A DNA stretch of 52,917 nt from Clostridia bacterium (GCA_025210555.1 JAOARL010000024.1:1-52917); one strand, 5' to 3'; shown: positions 7,632 through 15,434, numbered from the stretch's first letter. The notes: generated by a model not told the origin, from the sequence alone. Numbers and translations are program-made.

Positions 7632-8787
7632 CATAACTCAAGAAGTAATTCTAATAAAAAATGGTATGAAACTAAATAATAAATACGTAATTTTAAAAAA
7701 AATTAGCAACGGTTATATTTCAGAAGTGTATTTAGCTAAACATATAAAGTTCGGTTATAAGGTTATTTTAAAGATGGCATATGATAATTGTGTAATAGAA
7801 AATGAAGTTAGAGTTATGAATAAGATAAATAGTAATTTCATACCCAAAGTATTAGATTTATTCTACTATTCAGGAATATTATTTGCAGTTATACAATATA
7901 TAGAAGGGAAATCGCTAGATTCAATAAGTAAAAAAACAAGAGAATTAAATAAAATATTAATATCTATACTGAAAGTATTAGAAGAAATTCATAATTCGAA
8001 AGTAATACACTTAGATTTAAAACCTAGTAATATAATTGTTTCTAGAGAAAATATTGCATATATTATAGATTTTGGAAGTAGTAAGCTGTTTGGAGATAAA
8101 ACAACTAAAAGATATTTTAGTAAAGGATATACAGATACTAATAAGAAAAAATTAACTAAAAAAAATGATATATATGCAATTAAGAAAGTCATTAAAGAAT
8201 TTGGTATTTATGGAATAGAGTTAAAAAAAGCGGAAACTATTAAAGAATTAATAAGGATACTTAATGTTGAAAAAACAAAATATTTAGGAAGTAGCAATAA
8301 ATTAATTTTAAGTACTACAGAAACAGCAGGAAAATACGAAGTAGCAAATAATATGGAATCGTTTATTAACGAGAAATTAGGAAATAATAATGAAAATGGA
8401 ATTAAAATATTTATGAATGAAATGATGATAGAAAAATGTCAGGAAATATTTTTAGTTACAACACAAGAACGTAAAGACTTAAATAAAATAGAAAAAATTA
8501 TTCAAGAGATAAAAGCTAAAAAAGTTAAAATAATAATTAATAAATATGAGCCTAGTTGTATGTTAGAAGATAATTTTATAAAAAAAATTAAGAAACGTTA
8601 TTGTGTAGAAATTTATTATTTGCCAAATATAAAGAGATCTGTATATCTGAATGTTGATGGTAAAAAATTATATAGACAAAGTAGGGAGTATAATAAAGCA
8701 TTCCATAAAATTTTTGAAATAACATATAAGGAGAAGGGAATAAGCAGATGGGATATAGTAGAAACATTAGAAAAATTATTAAATTAA
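7615..8787 (+). CDS. Ser/Thr protein kinase with a CpaE/MinD-like C-terminal tail
   Basis: 390 aa. Hanks-type kinase motifs: Lys53 in VILKMAY, Glu64 in ENEV, catalytic loop HLDLKPSN (132-139, Asp134, Lys136, Asn139) and Asp152-Phe-Gly. The glycine-rich loop is degraded to ISNGYISEV with a single Gly. The activation segment and C-lobe are short. From about residue 225 the sequence stops looking like a kinase: EIFLVTTQERKDLNKIEKII, then KKVKIIINKYEP and VEIYYLPNIKRSVYLNVDGKKLY resemble the last third of CpaE-type ATPases (the NRY...LPND...A...G pattern). No PASTA repeats or membrane helix are present, so it is cytoplasmic. It overlaps the FHA gene by 17 nt and the next gene by 40 nt. Confidence 0.82.
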   Translation: MKSGNSITQEVILIKNGMKLNNKYVILKKISNGYISEVYLAKHIKFGYKVILKMAYDNCVIENEVRVMNKINSNFIPKVLDLFYYSGILFAVIQYIEGKSLDSISKKTRELNKILISILKVLEEIHNSKVIHLDLKPSNIIVSRENIAYIIDFGSSKLFGDKTTKRYFSKGYTDTNKKKLTKKNDIYAIKKVIKEFGIYGIELKKAETIKELIRILNVEKTKYLGSSNKLILSTTETAGKYEVANNMESFINEKLGNNNENGIKIFMNEMMIEKCQEIFLVTTQERKDLNKIEKIIQEIKAKKVKIIINKYEPSCMLEDNFIKKIKKRYCVEIYYLPNIKRSVYLNVDGKKLYRQSREYNKAFHKIFEITYKEKGISRWDIVETLEKLLN

Positions 8788-9326
8788 TAATATCTTTAGG
8801 TGTGATTTATATACTAGTATTTCTGTTTATAAATAATACTGAAAAAGATCATAAAAATGACATTGAAGAAGTTAGTGTTTTTATTGCAAATAAGTTAATA
8901 AAAGCGGGTGATAGATTGGAAATTAACAATATAGATAGCATAGTGGTAAGGGAAGATTTAGTGCCCAAAAACAGAATGGAGGTATTTGGAAAAAATAAGG
9001 ACATTATTGCAAAAATTGATATTTACCCAAATACATTAATGACAAAAGATATGTTGCTTGAAAAAAATGTATCAGAAGATCTTAGATATCAAGATTTTAA
9101 AGGAATTGAAGTGCTATCAGATTTAGAAGCAGGAGAATACATTGATGTTAGATATAAAAATAACGAAACAGACTTAGCAATTCTATGCAAAAAAGAAGTT
9201 ATAGAAATTGATAATAAATATATAAAATTAATGACAAATGAAAAGGAGAGACAAAAATATGCTAAGTTTTCAGGAAATAAAGGACAATTTTATATTGTTA
9301 AATATATAGAACCATTTTATCAGTGA
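8748..9326 (+). CDS. cpaB: CpaB/RcpC-like SAF-domain protein
   Basis: A 192-aa protein with one N-terminal membrane helix (about residues 9-27) and the rest outside. Residues 40-105 follow the SAF pattern: VSVFIANKLIKAGDRLEINNIDSIVVREDLVP, ending in YPNTLMTKDML. The second half (ISO-type VDVRYKNNETDLAIL) fits the CpaB/RcpC C-terminus. In Gram-negative Tad systems CpaB sits at the secretin; there is no secretin here, so the role would be at the cell wall. It is the last gene of the locus. The start lies within the kinase gene, with a purine-rich AAGGAGAAGGG upstream. Confidence 0.72.
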   Translation: MGYSRNIRKIIKLIISLGVIYILVFLFINNTEKDHKNDIEEVSVFIANKLIKAGDRLEINNIDSIVVREDLVPKNRMEVFGKNKDIIAKIDIYPNTLMTKDMLLEKNVSEDLRYQDFKGIEVLSDLEAGEYIDVRYKNNETDLAILCKKEVIEIDNKYIKLMTNEKERQKYAKFSGNKGQFYIVKYIEPFYQ

Positions 9327-9328
9327 GC

Positions 9329-9357
9329 TTGTAAAACATATGGACCTTAGGTATAAT
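9329..9357 (+). promoter_or_regulatory. promoter for plsC
   Basis: TTGTAA (9329-9334) and TATAAT (9352-9357) with a 17-nt spacer, ending 21 nt before the plsC start. This gives the acyltransferase its own start independent of the Tad operon. Confidence 0.6.
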
Positions 9358-9378
9358 GTAAAAAAATAAGGAGGCAAT

Positions 9379-10092
9379 ATGTTAAGAGCGATAATTGTAT
9401 TAGTTGTGTTTTTGATATTTGAAATAGTTATGCTGCCAATACTTTTGATTTTAAAAATTGTTAAAATTAAAAACAAAAAGTTTACAAAGAATGTTCTATA
9501 TAGATTGGTTAAGGTATTTACGAACATAATGCTGAAAATATCAGGAGTAAAATTAAATATAGATAAAAGGAATTTAGAAAGTAATGAAACTTATTTATTT
9601 GTATCAAATCATCAGAGTATATTTGATATTTTATTTATAATAAAAGCAATAGATATACCTATAGCTTTTATTGCAAAGAAAGAGTTAGTATACCTACCAG
9701 TTCTCCGTTTGTGGATGAAGGAATTAGGATGTATATTTATAGATAGAAAAAACATAAAAAATTCTATAAATGAAATAAATAATGCAGTAGATAAATTAAA
9801 AAACAATAATTCGTTAGTTATATTTCCAGAAGGAACTAGAAGTGTAGATGGAAATATAGGAAAGTTTAAACCAGGTAGTTTTAAATTAGCGATAAATTCA
9901 GAGGCGGCAGTTGTACCTATTACAATTAATAATGCATATAAGATTTTAAAAAAAGGAAGCTTTAAAATTAACAGAGGAGAGGCGAGTATAAAAATAGGCT
10001 CACCGGTATGCTTCATTGATTATGGGGAGGATAATTCAGTAGAAATAAGTGAAAAGATACGAGAAGAAATACAAAAAAACATAATTTTCTGA
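9379..10092 (+). CDS. plsC: 1-acyl-sn-glycerol-3-phosphate acyltransferase
   Basis: It transfers a fatty acyl group to lysophosphatidic acid to make phosphatidic acid at the membrane. The 237-aa protein starts with a membrane segment (about 3-28). The acyltransferase motif NHQSIFD (77-83; His78 and Asp83 form the HX4D catalytic pair) and FPEGTRS (149-155) are both intact, and a VPITINNAY motif follows. Length is typical of bacterial PlsC. A strong RBS (AAGGAGG) precedes ATG 9379. The gene is single, with its own promoter and terminator. Confidence 0.93.
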   Translation: MLRAIIVLVVFLIFEIVMLPILLILKIVKIKNKKFTKNVLYRLVKVFTNIMLKISGVKLNIDKRNLESNETYLFVSNHQSIFDILFIIKAIDIPIAFIAKKELVYLPVLRLWMKELGCIFIDRKNIKNSINEINNAVDKLKNNNSLVIFPEGTRSVDGNIGKFKPGSFKLAINSEAAVVPITINNAYKILKKGSFKINRGEASIKIGSPVCFIDYGEDNSVEISEKIREEIQKNIIF

Positions 10093-10111
10093 CAATTCGT
10101 TGTAAAAATAC

Positions 10112-10141
10112 GACATTTCATTATGAAGTGTCCTTTTTTTG
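10112..10141 (+). terminator. terminator after plsC
   Basis: The 9-bp stem GACATTTCA/TGAAGTGTC (one G-T pair) with a TTA loop is followed by eight T. A TATAAT at 10154-10159, for the next gene, follows at once. Confidence 0.88.
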
Positions 10142-10198
10142 TTTTAAAGATAGTATAATAAAGGTGTATAGAGGTTATAAATAAAAAGGGGGAATTAT

Positions 10199-10450
10199 AT
10201 GAAAATAAAAATTTATGATGATTCAAATGTAATATGCCCTAAGACTGGTCAAAGAGTTACAATGTCATCTCATTTATTTGGAGATAATGATCTAATGTAT
10301 GTTGAATGTACAGGATTACCAGAATGCGATGAAAAAGAATGTATAAAAATACAATTATTTGCAGAACTAACATTTGCAGAAGCAAAAGAAGAAGGAGCTA
10401 AAGATATTAAAATAAATTATGATTTAAATAAGGAACCTACAATTGCGTAG
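10199..10450 (+). CDS. small acidic Cys-containing protein, unknown
   Basis: I do not recognise this 83-aa protein. It is predicted soluble, acidic, and has five Cys: CPKTG near residue 13, then CTGLPECDEKEC around 42-53. The spacing does not form a standard zinc ribbon, though a metal site is possible. GGGGG 7 nt before ATG 10199 and a TATAAT at 10154-10159 support expression as a single gene. The terminator stem begins inside the last codons, so the gene is tightly bounded. Confidence 0.7.
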   Translation: MKIKIYDDSNVICPKTGQRVTMSSHLFGDNDLMYVECTGLPECDEKECIKIQLFAELTFAEAKEEGAKDIKINYDLNKEPTIA

Positions 10451-10461
10451 GTTCTTTTATT
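10433..10461 (+). terminator. terminator overlapping the stop codon
   Basis: The stem GAACCTAC/GTAGGTTC (8 bp, 10433-10440 and 10447-10454) is followed by TTTTATTTT. The TAG stop of the small Cys protein lies inside the 3' arm. Confidence 0.88.
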
Positions 10462-10503
10462 TTGTATGCAAGTATAGTATAATTATAATGCTTGGAGGTA
10501 ATT

Positions 10504-11832
10504 ATGAAGAAAATAATATTATATGCAGTAATGTTGTTTGGGATTTTAAATATTTATTCAAGTGCGGAATCTCAGACATATAAACTAGAAATACTTGAAG
10601 TAAAAGAAACACAAGAAGTTGAAGATGGAATAATAAGGAATTTAGAAGTAATAGTAGAAGATATTGAAAATCCTATATTAGTAGATGCTTATTATAAAAC
10701 ACCTAAAAATGCTTTTGAAGAGTATTTAGTAACTGAAGGTGAAGAAATAATTGTAACAGCTGAAATTAAAGATGAAAAATTGGAAATACAAGAATTATTT
10801 AGAGAAGTATATTTAAAAGGGAAAGTAATTAATACTAAAGAGTTACCTGTATCAGAATATGAAGAGGGGCTATATAAAAATGAAGAACTAGAAATATTAG
10901 TGTTAAGTGGACCAATAAAAGGCGAAAAAATATATGTAGGTAATAATATAGATTTAAATCTACCATATGATTTTTTCTTTGATAAAGGCGAAAAGGCAGT
11001 TATATATGCTGAATATGATTTAATAAAAGGTCAATACCAGGCGTTTTATATTCAGGATAGGTTAAGAGAAGATGGAGCACTGATGATGACAGCAGTGTTT
11101 TTAATACTACTTATAGTAATAGGTGGCATTAAAGGATTTAAGTCAATAATAACATTAGCCTTAACTATTTTAATAGTAATGAAAGGTATACTACCGGCAA
11201 TACTTGCAGGGTATAACCCGATATGGGTATCAATAATATCTAGTATAATAATTATAATAATGACATTAGCTATATTAGACTGGTTTAATGTTAAAACAAT
11301 ATCAGCAATGATAGGTACGAGTTTAGGAGTTGCTTTAGCAGGACTGATTTCAGTGATAGTAGGTAATTATATGCATTTAACTGGATTAGGTCTTAATGAG
11401 GCAACAATGCTTGTAGGACATACATTTGATTTTAAGGCATTATTATTTGCTTCAATAATAATTAGTGCTCTTGGAGCAGTAATGGACGTAAGTATGTCAA
11501 TTGCATCGTCAATGGATGAAGTGAAAAGAGCTAATCCTAGTATTTCAATAAAAGATTTAATTAAATCAGGTATGAATGTGGGTAGAGATATAATGGGAAC
11601 AATGTCTAATACACTTATACTTGTATACACAGGTAGCTCTATAACAGTTATGCTTATATTTTTAATAAATGAAATGGATTATACTAAAATAATAAATTTA
11701 GATTTAATTGGATCAGATATAGTTAGTGCGCTATCTGGGAGTATAGGCTTAATACTAACAATACCTATAACTGCAGTTACAGCAGGTTTACTTGAAGATC
11801 ATTATAGAAATAAGAAAAAGGAAGTGAAATAA
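10504..11832 (+). CDS. YibE/F-like membrane protein
   Basis: A 442-aa protein of the YibE/F family, of unknown biochemical function and proposed to be a transporter or permease-like protein. It has a signal peptide (residues 1-21), a beta-rich extracytoplasmic domain to about residue 190, then about seven to eight membrane helices with the family's conserved stretch SALGAVMDVSMSIASSM and MGTMSNTLILVYTGSS. The start is ATG 10504, set by GGAGG at 10494-10498; an upstream in-frame TTG covers the RBS itself. It heads a four-gene operon ending in murG, with 0-5 nt between genes. Confidence 0.85.
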   Translation: MKKIILYAVMLFGILNIYSSAESQTYKLEILEVKETQEVEDGIIRNLEVIVEDIENPILVDAYYKTPKNAFEEYLVTEGEEIIVTAEIKDEKLEIQELFREVYLKGKVINTKELPVSEYEEGLYKNEELEILVLSGPIKGEKIYVGNNIDLNLPYDFFFDKGEKAVIYAEYDLIKGQYQAFYIQDRLREDGALMMTAVFLILLIVIGGIKGFKSIITLALTILIVMKGILPAILAGYNPIWVSIISSIIIIIMTLAILDWFNVKTISAMIGTSLGVALAGLISVIVGNYMHLTGLGLNEATMLVGHTFDFKALLFASIIISALGAVMDVSMSIASSMDEVKRANPSISIKDLIKSGMNVGRDIMGTMSNTLILVYTGSSITVMLIFLINEMDYTKIINLDLIGSDIVSALSGSIGLILTIPITAVTAGLLEDHYRNKKKEVK

Positions 11833-12243
11833 ATGCTTAATAATGAATGTTTATTTTGTAAGATAATAAAAGGAGAAATACCAGCTTTTAAAGTATATGA
11901 AGATGAGTATACATTAGCTTTTTTAGATAAGTTTCCATCAGGGGAAGCACATGCTTTAGTAATACCTAAAGTTCATGCAGAAAAGATATTTGACATGACA
12001 GAGGATATGTCAGGTAAAGTCTTTAAAACTGTTAATAGAGTAGCAAAAATGATGAAAGATAATTTAGGGATAGAGGACTTAAATGTGCTACAAAATAATG
12101 GGAGTGTATCAGGGCAAATTGTAAATCATGTACATGTTCATTTAATTCCAAGAAAGTTAAATGATAATATAGAAATAGATTGGGAATCAAATGAAATGGA
12201 AGATGAAAAATTAGAGAAAATATTAGAAAGGTTTAAAGGGTGA
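11833..12243 (+). CDS. HIT family hydrolase
   Basis: A 136-aa histidine-triad protein. The N-terminal CLFCKIIKGEIPAFKVYED, the LVIPKVHAEKIFD strand and the active-site HVHVHLIPR (near residues 95-103) are complete. Such proteins hydrolyse nucleoside phosphoramidates or dinucleotides; the substrate here is not shown by sequence. The first two Cys (CLFC) with His form the zinc-site start common in this family. ATG 11833 begins one base after the preceding stop, so translation is probably coupled. Confidence 0.93.
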   Translation: MLNNECLFCKIIKGEIPAFKVYEDEYTLAFLDKFPSGEAHALVIPKVHAEKIFDMTEDMSGKVFKTVNRVAKMMKDNLGIEDLNVLQNNGSVSGQIVNHVHVHLIPRKLNDNIEIDWESNEMEDEKLEKILERFKG

Positions 12244-12248
12244 TATAA

Positions 12249-12899
12249 ATGGAAGTAACAATTAGTAGTGTAATGAATAAAGTTTATATGTGGATGTTTG
12301 CAGCATTATTTTCAACAGGAGCAGTAGCAGCATATGTTTCTAATGCAGGAACAGTAACTAATGCAGGATTAATAGTGTCAGTAATAGTTCAATTTATAAT
12401 AATATTTTCAATGAGAGGCTCAAGAATGGAGTCGATGAATACAACAGTAACAATATCATTATTCTTTATATATGCAGCGCTTAATGGGTATATATTATCA
12501 ATACTTTTAGCAATGTATGAAATAGGAATGATAACTTATGCATTCGGAGTAACAGCACTTGTATTTGGAGTTATGGCTTTGGTAGGAACTACAACTAAGA
12601 AAGATTTAAGTAGTGTTGGACATTTGGCATTTATTGGATTACTAACAGTAGTGTTAATAAGTTTTGTTGGAATATTTATAAGTTTACCAATTAATGATTT
12701 ATTTTTATCATATGCAATAGTTATAATATTCTTAGGATTAATTGCTTATGAAACACAAAAAATAAAACAATTAATGATAACTTATGCAGGAACAGAAAAA
12801 GAAACAAATATAGCTATATATGGTGCATTTGGACTATATATCGATTTTGTTAATTTGTTTATTCATATACTTAAAATATTTGCAAGTAGGAGAGATTAA
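12249..12899 (+). CDS. Bax inhibitor-1/YccA-family membrane protein
   Basis: A 216-aa protein of seven hydrophobic helices ending in IAIYGAFGLYIDFVNLFIHILKIF, which matches the BI-1/YccA/YetJ C-terminal signature. Family members such as YetJ are pH-dependent calcium leak channels; the Asp in YIDFVN is retained. RBS AAAGGGTGATATAA lies across the end of the HIT gene. It is the third gene of the yibE-HIT-BI1-murG operon. Its link to murG looks like operon convenience; I see no functional reason in the sequence. Confidence 0.9.
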   Translation: MEVTISSVMNKVYMWMFAALFSTGAVAAYVSNAGTVTNAGLIVSVIVQFIIIFSMRGSRMESMNTTVTISLFFIYAALNGYILSILLAMYEIGMITYAFGVTALVFGVMALVGTTTKKDLSSVGHLAFIGLLTVVLISFVGIFISLPINDLFLSYAIVIIFLGLIAYETQKIKQLMITYAGTEKETNIAIYGAFGLYIDFVNLFIHILKIFASRRD

Positions 12900-12901
12900 T
12901 T

Positions 12902-13966
12902 ATGAAAATACTTTTTACTGGTGGTGGTACTGCAGGTCATGTAACACCAAACTTAGCAATAATTGATAGTATAGATAAAAACGAGCATGAAATTATATAT
13001 GTAGGAAGAACAGAAGGTATAGAAAAAGATTTGGTTAGCCAAAAGGGAATAGAATATTTTGGTTTGGCCTCAGGGAAAATGAGAAGATATTTATCATTTG
13101 AAAATGTAAAAGATTTCTTTAGAGTTATAAAAGGGATCTTTCAGGCTAACAAAATAATGAAAGAGCAAAAACCAGATGTTATATTTTCAAAAGGAGGATT
13201 TGTTGCAGTTCCGGTAGTAATAGCTGGGGCAATAAATAAAGTTCCAGTTGTTTGTCATGAATCTGATATAACACCAGGACTTACGACTAAAATTTCAGCA
13301 TGGTTTGCAAGAAAAATATGTGTATCATTTCCAGATACAATAAGACACTTTATTCCAGATAAGTGTGTAGTAACAGGAACACCGATAAGAGATGAAGTTT
13401 TAAATGGTAGCAGAGAAAGAGGATTAGAGCTCTGCGGATTTAATAATGAAAAGCCAGTAGTTTTAGTAATTGGTGGAAGTACAGGATCTAAGGTTATAAA
13501 TATGGTTGTTAGAGAAGCGTTAGAAGAACTTATTAAAGATTATCAAATAATTCATATTTGTGGTAAAGATAATATTGATGAGAGGTTTAATGAGGTTGAA
13601 GAATACAAACAATTTGGTTATGTAAAAGAAGAGTTGGCTGATTTATATTCAGCAGCAGATATAATTGTATCTAGAGCAGGGGCAAATGTAATATTTGAAA
13701 TTTTAAATCTTAAAAAGCTTAACATATTAGTTCCACTTTCAAAAAAAGTGAGCAGAGGAGATCAAATTCAAAATGCAGTATTCTTTGAAGTAAAAGGATA
13801 TAGTAGAATGCTTAGAGAAGAAAGATTTAATGACTATACATTAATTAATGATATTTCAGAAGTTCTAGAAAGAAAAGAAATGTATCTAGAAAACATAGAA
13901 AAGTCAGAACTTAAAAATAGTAAAGAGCTTATTATAAAAGAAATTTTAGCTACTGCAAAAGTTTAA
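12902..13966 (+). CDS. murG: UDP-GlcNAc--MurNAc-pentapeptide-PP-undecaprenol GlcNAc transferase
   Basis: It adds GlcNAc to lipid I to make lipid II, the last cytoplasmic step of peptidoglycan precursor synthesis. 354 aa, as usual for MurG. The N-terminal glycine-rich loop GGGTAGHVTPNLAI (residues 6-19), the second-domain GGSTGS motif and the SRAGANVIFEIL stretch with the UDP-binding Glu are present. It is last in its operon, and its TAA lies in the loop of a strong terminator. dcw-cluster neighbours such as murD or ftsW are not here, an isolated murG as in several Clostridia. Confidence 0.96.
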   Translation: MKILFTGGGTAGHVTPNLAIIDSIDKNEHEIIYVGRTEGIEKDLVSQKGIEYFGLASGKMRRYLSFENVKDFFRVIKGIFQANKIMKEQKPDVIFSKGGFVAVPVVIAGAINKVPVVCHESDITPGLTTKISAWFARKICVSFPDTIRHFIPDKCVVTGTPIRDEVLNGSRERGLELCGFNNEKPVVLVIGGSTGSKVINMVVREALEELIKDYQIIHICGKDNIDERFNEVEEYKQFGYVKEELADLYSAADIIVSRAGANVIFEILNLKKLNILVPLSKKVSRGDQIQNAVFFEVKGYSRMLREERFNDYTLINDISEVLERKEMYLENIEKSELKNSKELIIKEILATAKV

Positions 13967-13988
13967 TTTTGCAGTAAGCTTTTTTTTT
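13952..13988 (+). terminator. terminator of the yibE-murG operon
   Basis: The 9-bp perfect stem ACTGCAAAA/TTTTGCAGT (13952-13960, 13967-13975) and an outer AGCT/AGCT pairing lead into a run of T. The murG stop codon is in the loop. The right arm also contains TTGCAG, used below as a -35 element. Confidence 0.93.
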
Positions 13989-13996
13989 GATATAAT
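13969..13996 (+). promoter_or_regulatory. promoter for the thioredoxin gene
   Basis: TTGCAG (13969-13974), a 16-nt spacer and an extended -10 TG-A-TATAAT (13988-13996). The -35 sits in the right arm of the preceding terminator and the TG uses the last T of the T-tract. Confidence 0.7.
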
Positions 13997-14041
13997 AAGA
14001 ATATAGATTATATCTATAAATAACGGTAAGAGGTGATAGCA

Positions 14042-14359
14042 ATGGTATTATCAATAACAACCGAGAATTTTGAAAAAGAAGTATTACAATCAGACATACC
14101 AGTTTTAGTTGACTTTTATGCTACTTGGTGTAATCCGTGTAGATTAGTAGAACCTACAATCGAAGAGATTGCAAAGGAGTTTGAGGGAAAAATTAAAGTT
14201 GGTAAGGTAGATGTAGAAACACAGAAAGAATTAGTATTTAAATACAAAATAATGAGTGTTCCAACATTCTTTATATTTAGGGATGGAGTTAAGGTTGCAG
14301 AGTTGCAAGGTAATAACTCAAAAGAGCACTTTGTTAAGAAATTAGTTGAAGTAATTTAG
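14042..14359 (+). CDS. trxA: thioredoxin
   Basis: A 105-aa thioredoxin, the general cytoplasmic dithiol reductant. The fold motifs DFYATWC and KYKIMSVPTFFIF (with the cis-Pro) are intact. The active site is W29-C30-N31-P32-C33; the usual sequence is WCGPC, and the Gly-to-Asn change next to Cys30 should alter redox potential or partner choice. No thioredoxin reductase is adjacent. The start is ATG 14042, preceded by AGAGGTGA; a GTG three codons earlier overlaps that RBS. It is a single-gene unit with its own promoter and terminator. Confidence 0.95.
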   Translation: MVLSITTENFEKEVLQSDIPVLVDFYATWCNPCRLVEPTIEEIAKEFEGKIKVGKVDVETQKELVFKYKIMSVPTFFIFRDGVKVAELQGNNSKEHFVKKLVEVI

Positions 14360-14387
14360 GGGTTTTTATAACCCCTAAATTTTTTTG
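14355..14387 (+). terminator. terminator after thioredoxin
   Basis: A 10-bp perfect stem TTTAGGGGTT/AACCCCTAAA with a short loop is followed by eight T. The trx stop TAG lies in the 5' arm. Confidence 0.93.
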
Positions 14388-14396
14388 AAAAAACTC

Positions 14397-14425
14397 TTGC
14401 TAAAATTAGAATAAATAAGTATAAT
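14397..14425 (+). promoter_or_regulatory. promoter for acyl carrier protein
   Basis: TTGCTA (14397-14402) and TATAAT (14420-14425) at exactly 17 nt, 42 nt before the ACP start. I do not see an FapR-like palindrome around it. Confidence 0.72.
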
Positions 14426-14467
14426 AACACCACAAGAACGATTATGTAAAGTAAGGGGGTAATTAAA

Positions 14468-14692
14468 GTGATTTTCGAAAGAATTAGAGAAATCATAGGA
14501 GAGCAACTTCAAATATTACCAGAAGAAATTGAAATAGATATGAGATTAGACGAGCTTGGGATAGATTCTTTAGATTTGTTTCAAATTGTAATGGTATTAG
14601 AAGAACTTTATGGAATTGAAATTGATTCAGATGTTGCAGATGGTTTTGTAACAATCGAAGACGTTGTTAATTACATTGAAAATAACAAGTAA
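14468..14692 (+). CDS. acpP: acyl carrier protein
   Basis: A 74-aa acidic ACP that carries growing acyl chains as a thioester on phosphopantetheine. The attachment Ser34 lies in ELGIDSLDLFQIV, the family's DSL motif. Length and acidic helices are typical. The GTG start is supported by AAGGGGG 7 nt upstream. It stands alone, bracketed by its own promoter and terminator; fab genes are not in the window. It could equally serve a special pathway, but the motif and size fit the housekeeping ACP. Confidence 0.93.
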   Translation: MIFERIREIIGEQLQILPEEIEIDMRLDELGIDSLDLFQIVMVLEELYGIEIDSDVADGFVTIEDVVNYIENNK

Positions 14693-14717
14693 TCAGATGG
14701 AAACATCTGATTTTTTT
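14692..14717 (+). terminator. terminator after acpP
   Basis: The 8-bp stem ATCAGATG/CATCTGAT with a GAAA tetraloop is followed by seven T. Confidence 0.93.
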
Positions 14718-14718
14718 G

Positions 14719-14727
14719 TGTTATAAT
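14719..14727 (+). promoter_or_regulatory. extended -10 promoter for mtn-pgi
   Basis: TG-T-TATAAT lies directly behind the acpP terminator T-tract. No good -35 is visible, as expected for extended -10 promoters. Confidence 0.55.
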
Positions 14728-14756
14728 ATATGAAAATAAAATATAAGGTGGAAAAT

Positions 14757-15434
14757 ATGAAAATAGGTTTAATATGTGCAATGGAAGAAGAAATAGAAAA
14801 AATAAAAAAGAAATTTAAAAACATTCAAAAAGTAGGAAAAAATAAATTTGAAGTATACGTTGGAAATTGGAATAACAATGAAATATATATGGTTACTTGT
14901 GGAATTGGGAAAGTGAACGCAGCAATAATGACACAATATATGATAGACAAATTTGACCTTGATTATATAATTAATACAGGGGTTGCAGGTGCTATTAATG
15001 AAAAGCTAGATGTAATGGACATAGTAGCAGCAAATGATTTAATGTATAGTGATTTTGATGTAACAGCATTTGGTTATAAATTAGGAGAGATTCCAAGACT
15101 TGAGAATAGTAAATTTAAAACAAGTGAGACATTATTAGAAATAGTTAGAGATGAAGTAGATTATGTAGGAAGAATAACTAGTTCAGATAAGTTTGTATCA
15201 AACATGGAAGAAAAGAAATATATATATGAAAAATTTGAATCGTATTGTACAGAAATGGAAGGTGCAGCTATAGCACATACTTGTGAAATAAATAATGTTC
15301 CATTTATAGTAATAAGGGCTATATCAGATAAAGCTGATGGAAGTGCAAATGTTAATTATGATGAATTTATAGAAGGTGCAATAGAGAAAACTGAAAAAAT
15401 AGTTGAGCATATATTTAATAATTTGGAGGGGTAA
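14757..15434 (+). CDS. mtn: 5'-methylthioadenosine/S-adenosylhomocysteine nucleosidase
   Basis: It cleaves MTA and SAH to adenine and the thioribose/homocysteine sugar, feeding methionine salvage and removing SAM by-products. The 225-aa protein has the start MKIGLICAMEEEI, the GIGKVNAAI stretch, NTGVAGAI, and the substrate-binding CTEMEGAAIAHTC with EMEG followed by the catalytic Asp in RAISDKADG. ATG 14757 is chosen because AAGGTGG sits at 14745-14751; an in-frame upstream ATG lacks an RBS. It is followed by pgi after 3 nt. Confidence 0.95.
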   Translation: MKIGLICAMEEEIEKIKKKFKNIQKVGKNKFEVYVGNWNNNEIYMVTCGIGKVNAAIMTQYMIDKFDLDYIINTGVAGAINEKLDVMDIVAANDLMYSDFDVTAFGYKLGEIPRLENSKFKTSETLLEIVRDEVDYVGRITSSDKFVSNMEEKKYIYEKFESYCTEMEGAAIAHTCEINNVPFIVIRAISDKADGSANVNYDEFIEGAIEKTEKIVEHIFNNLEG

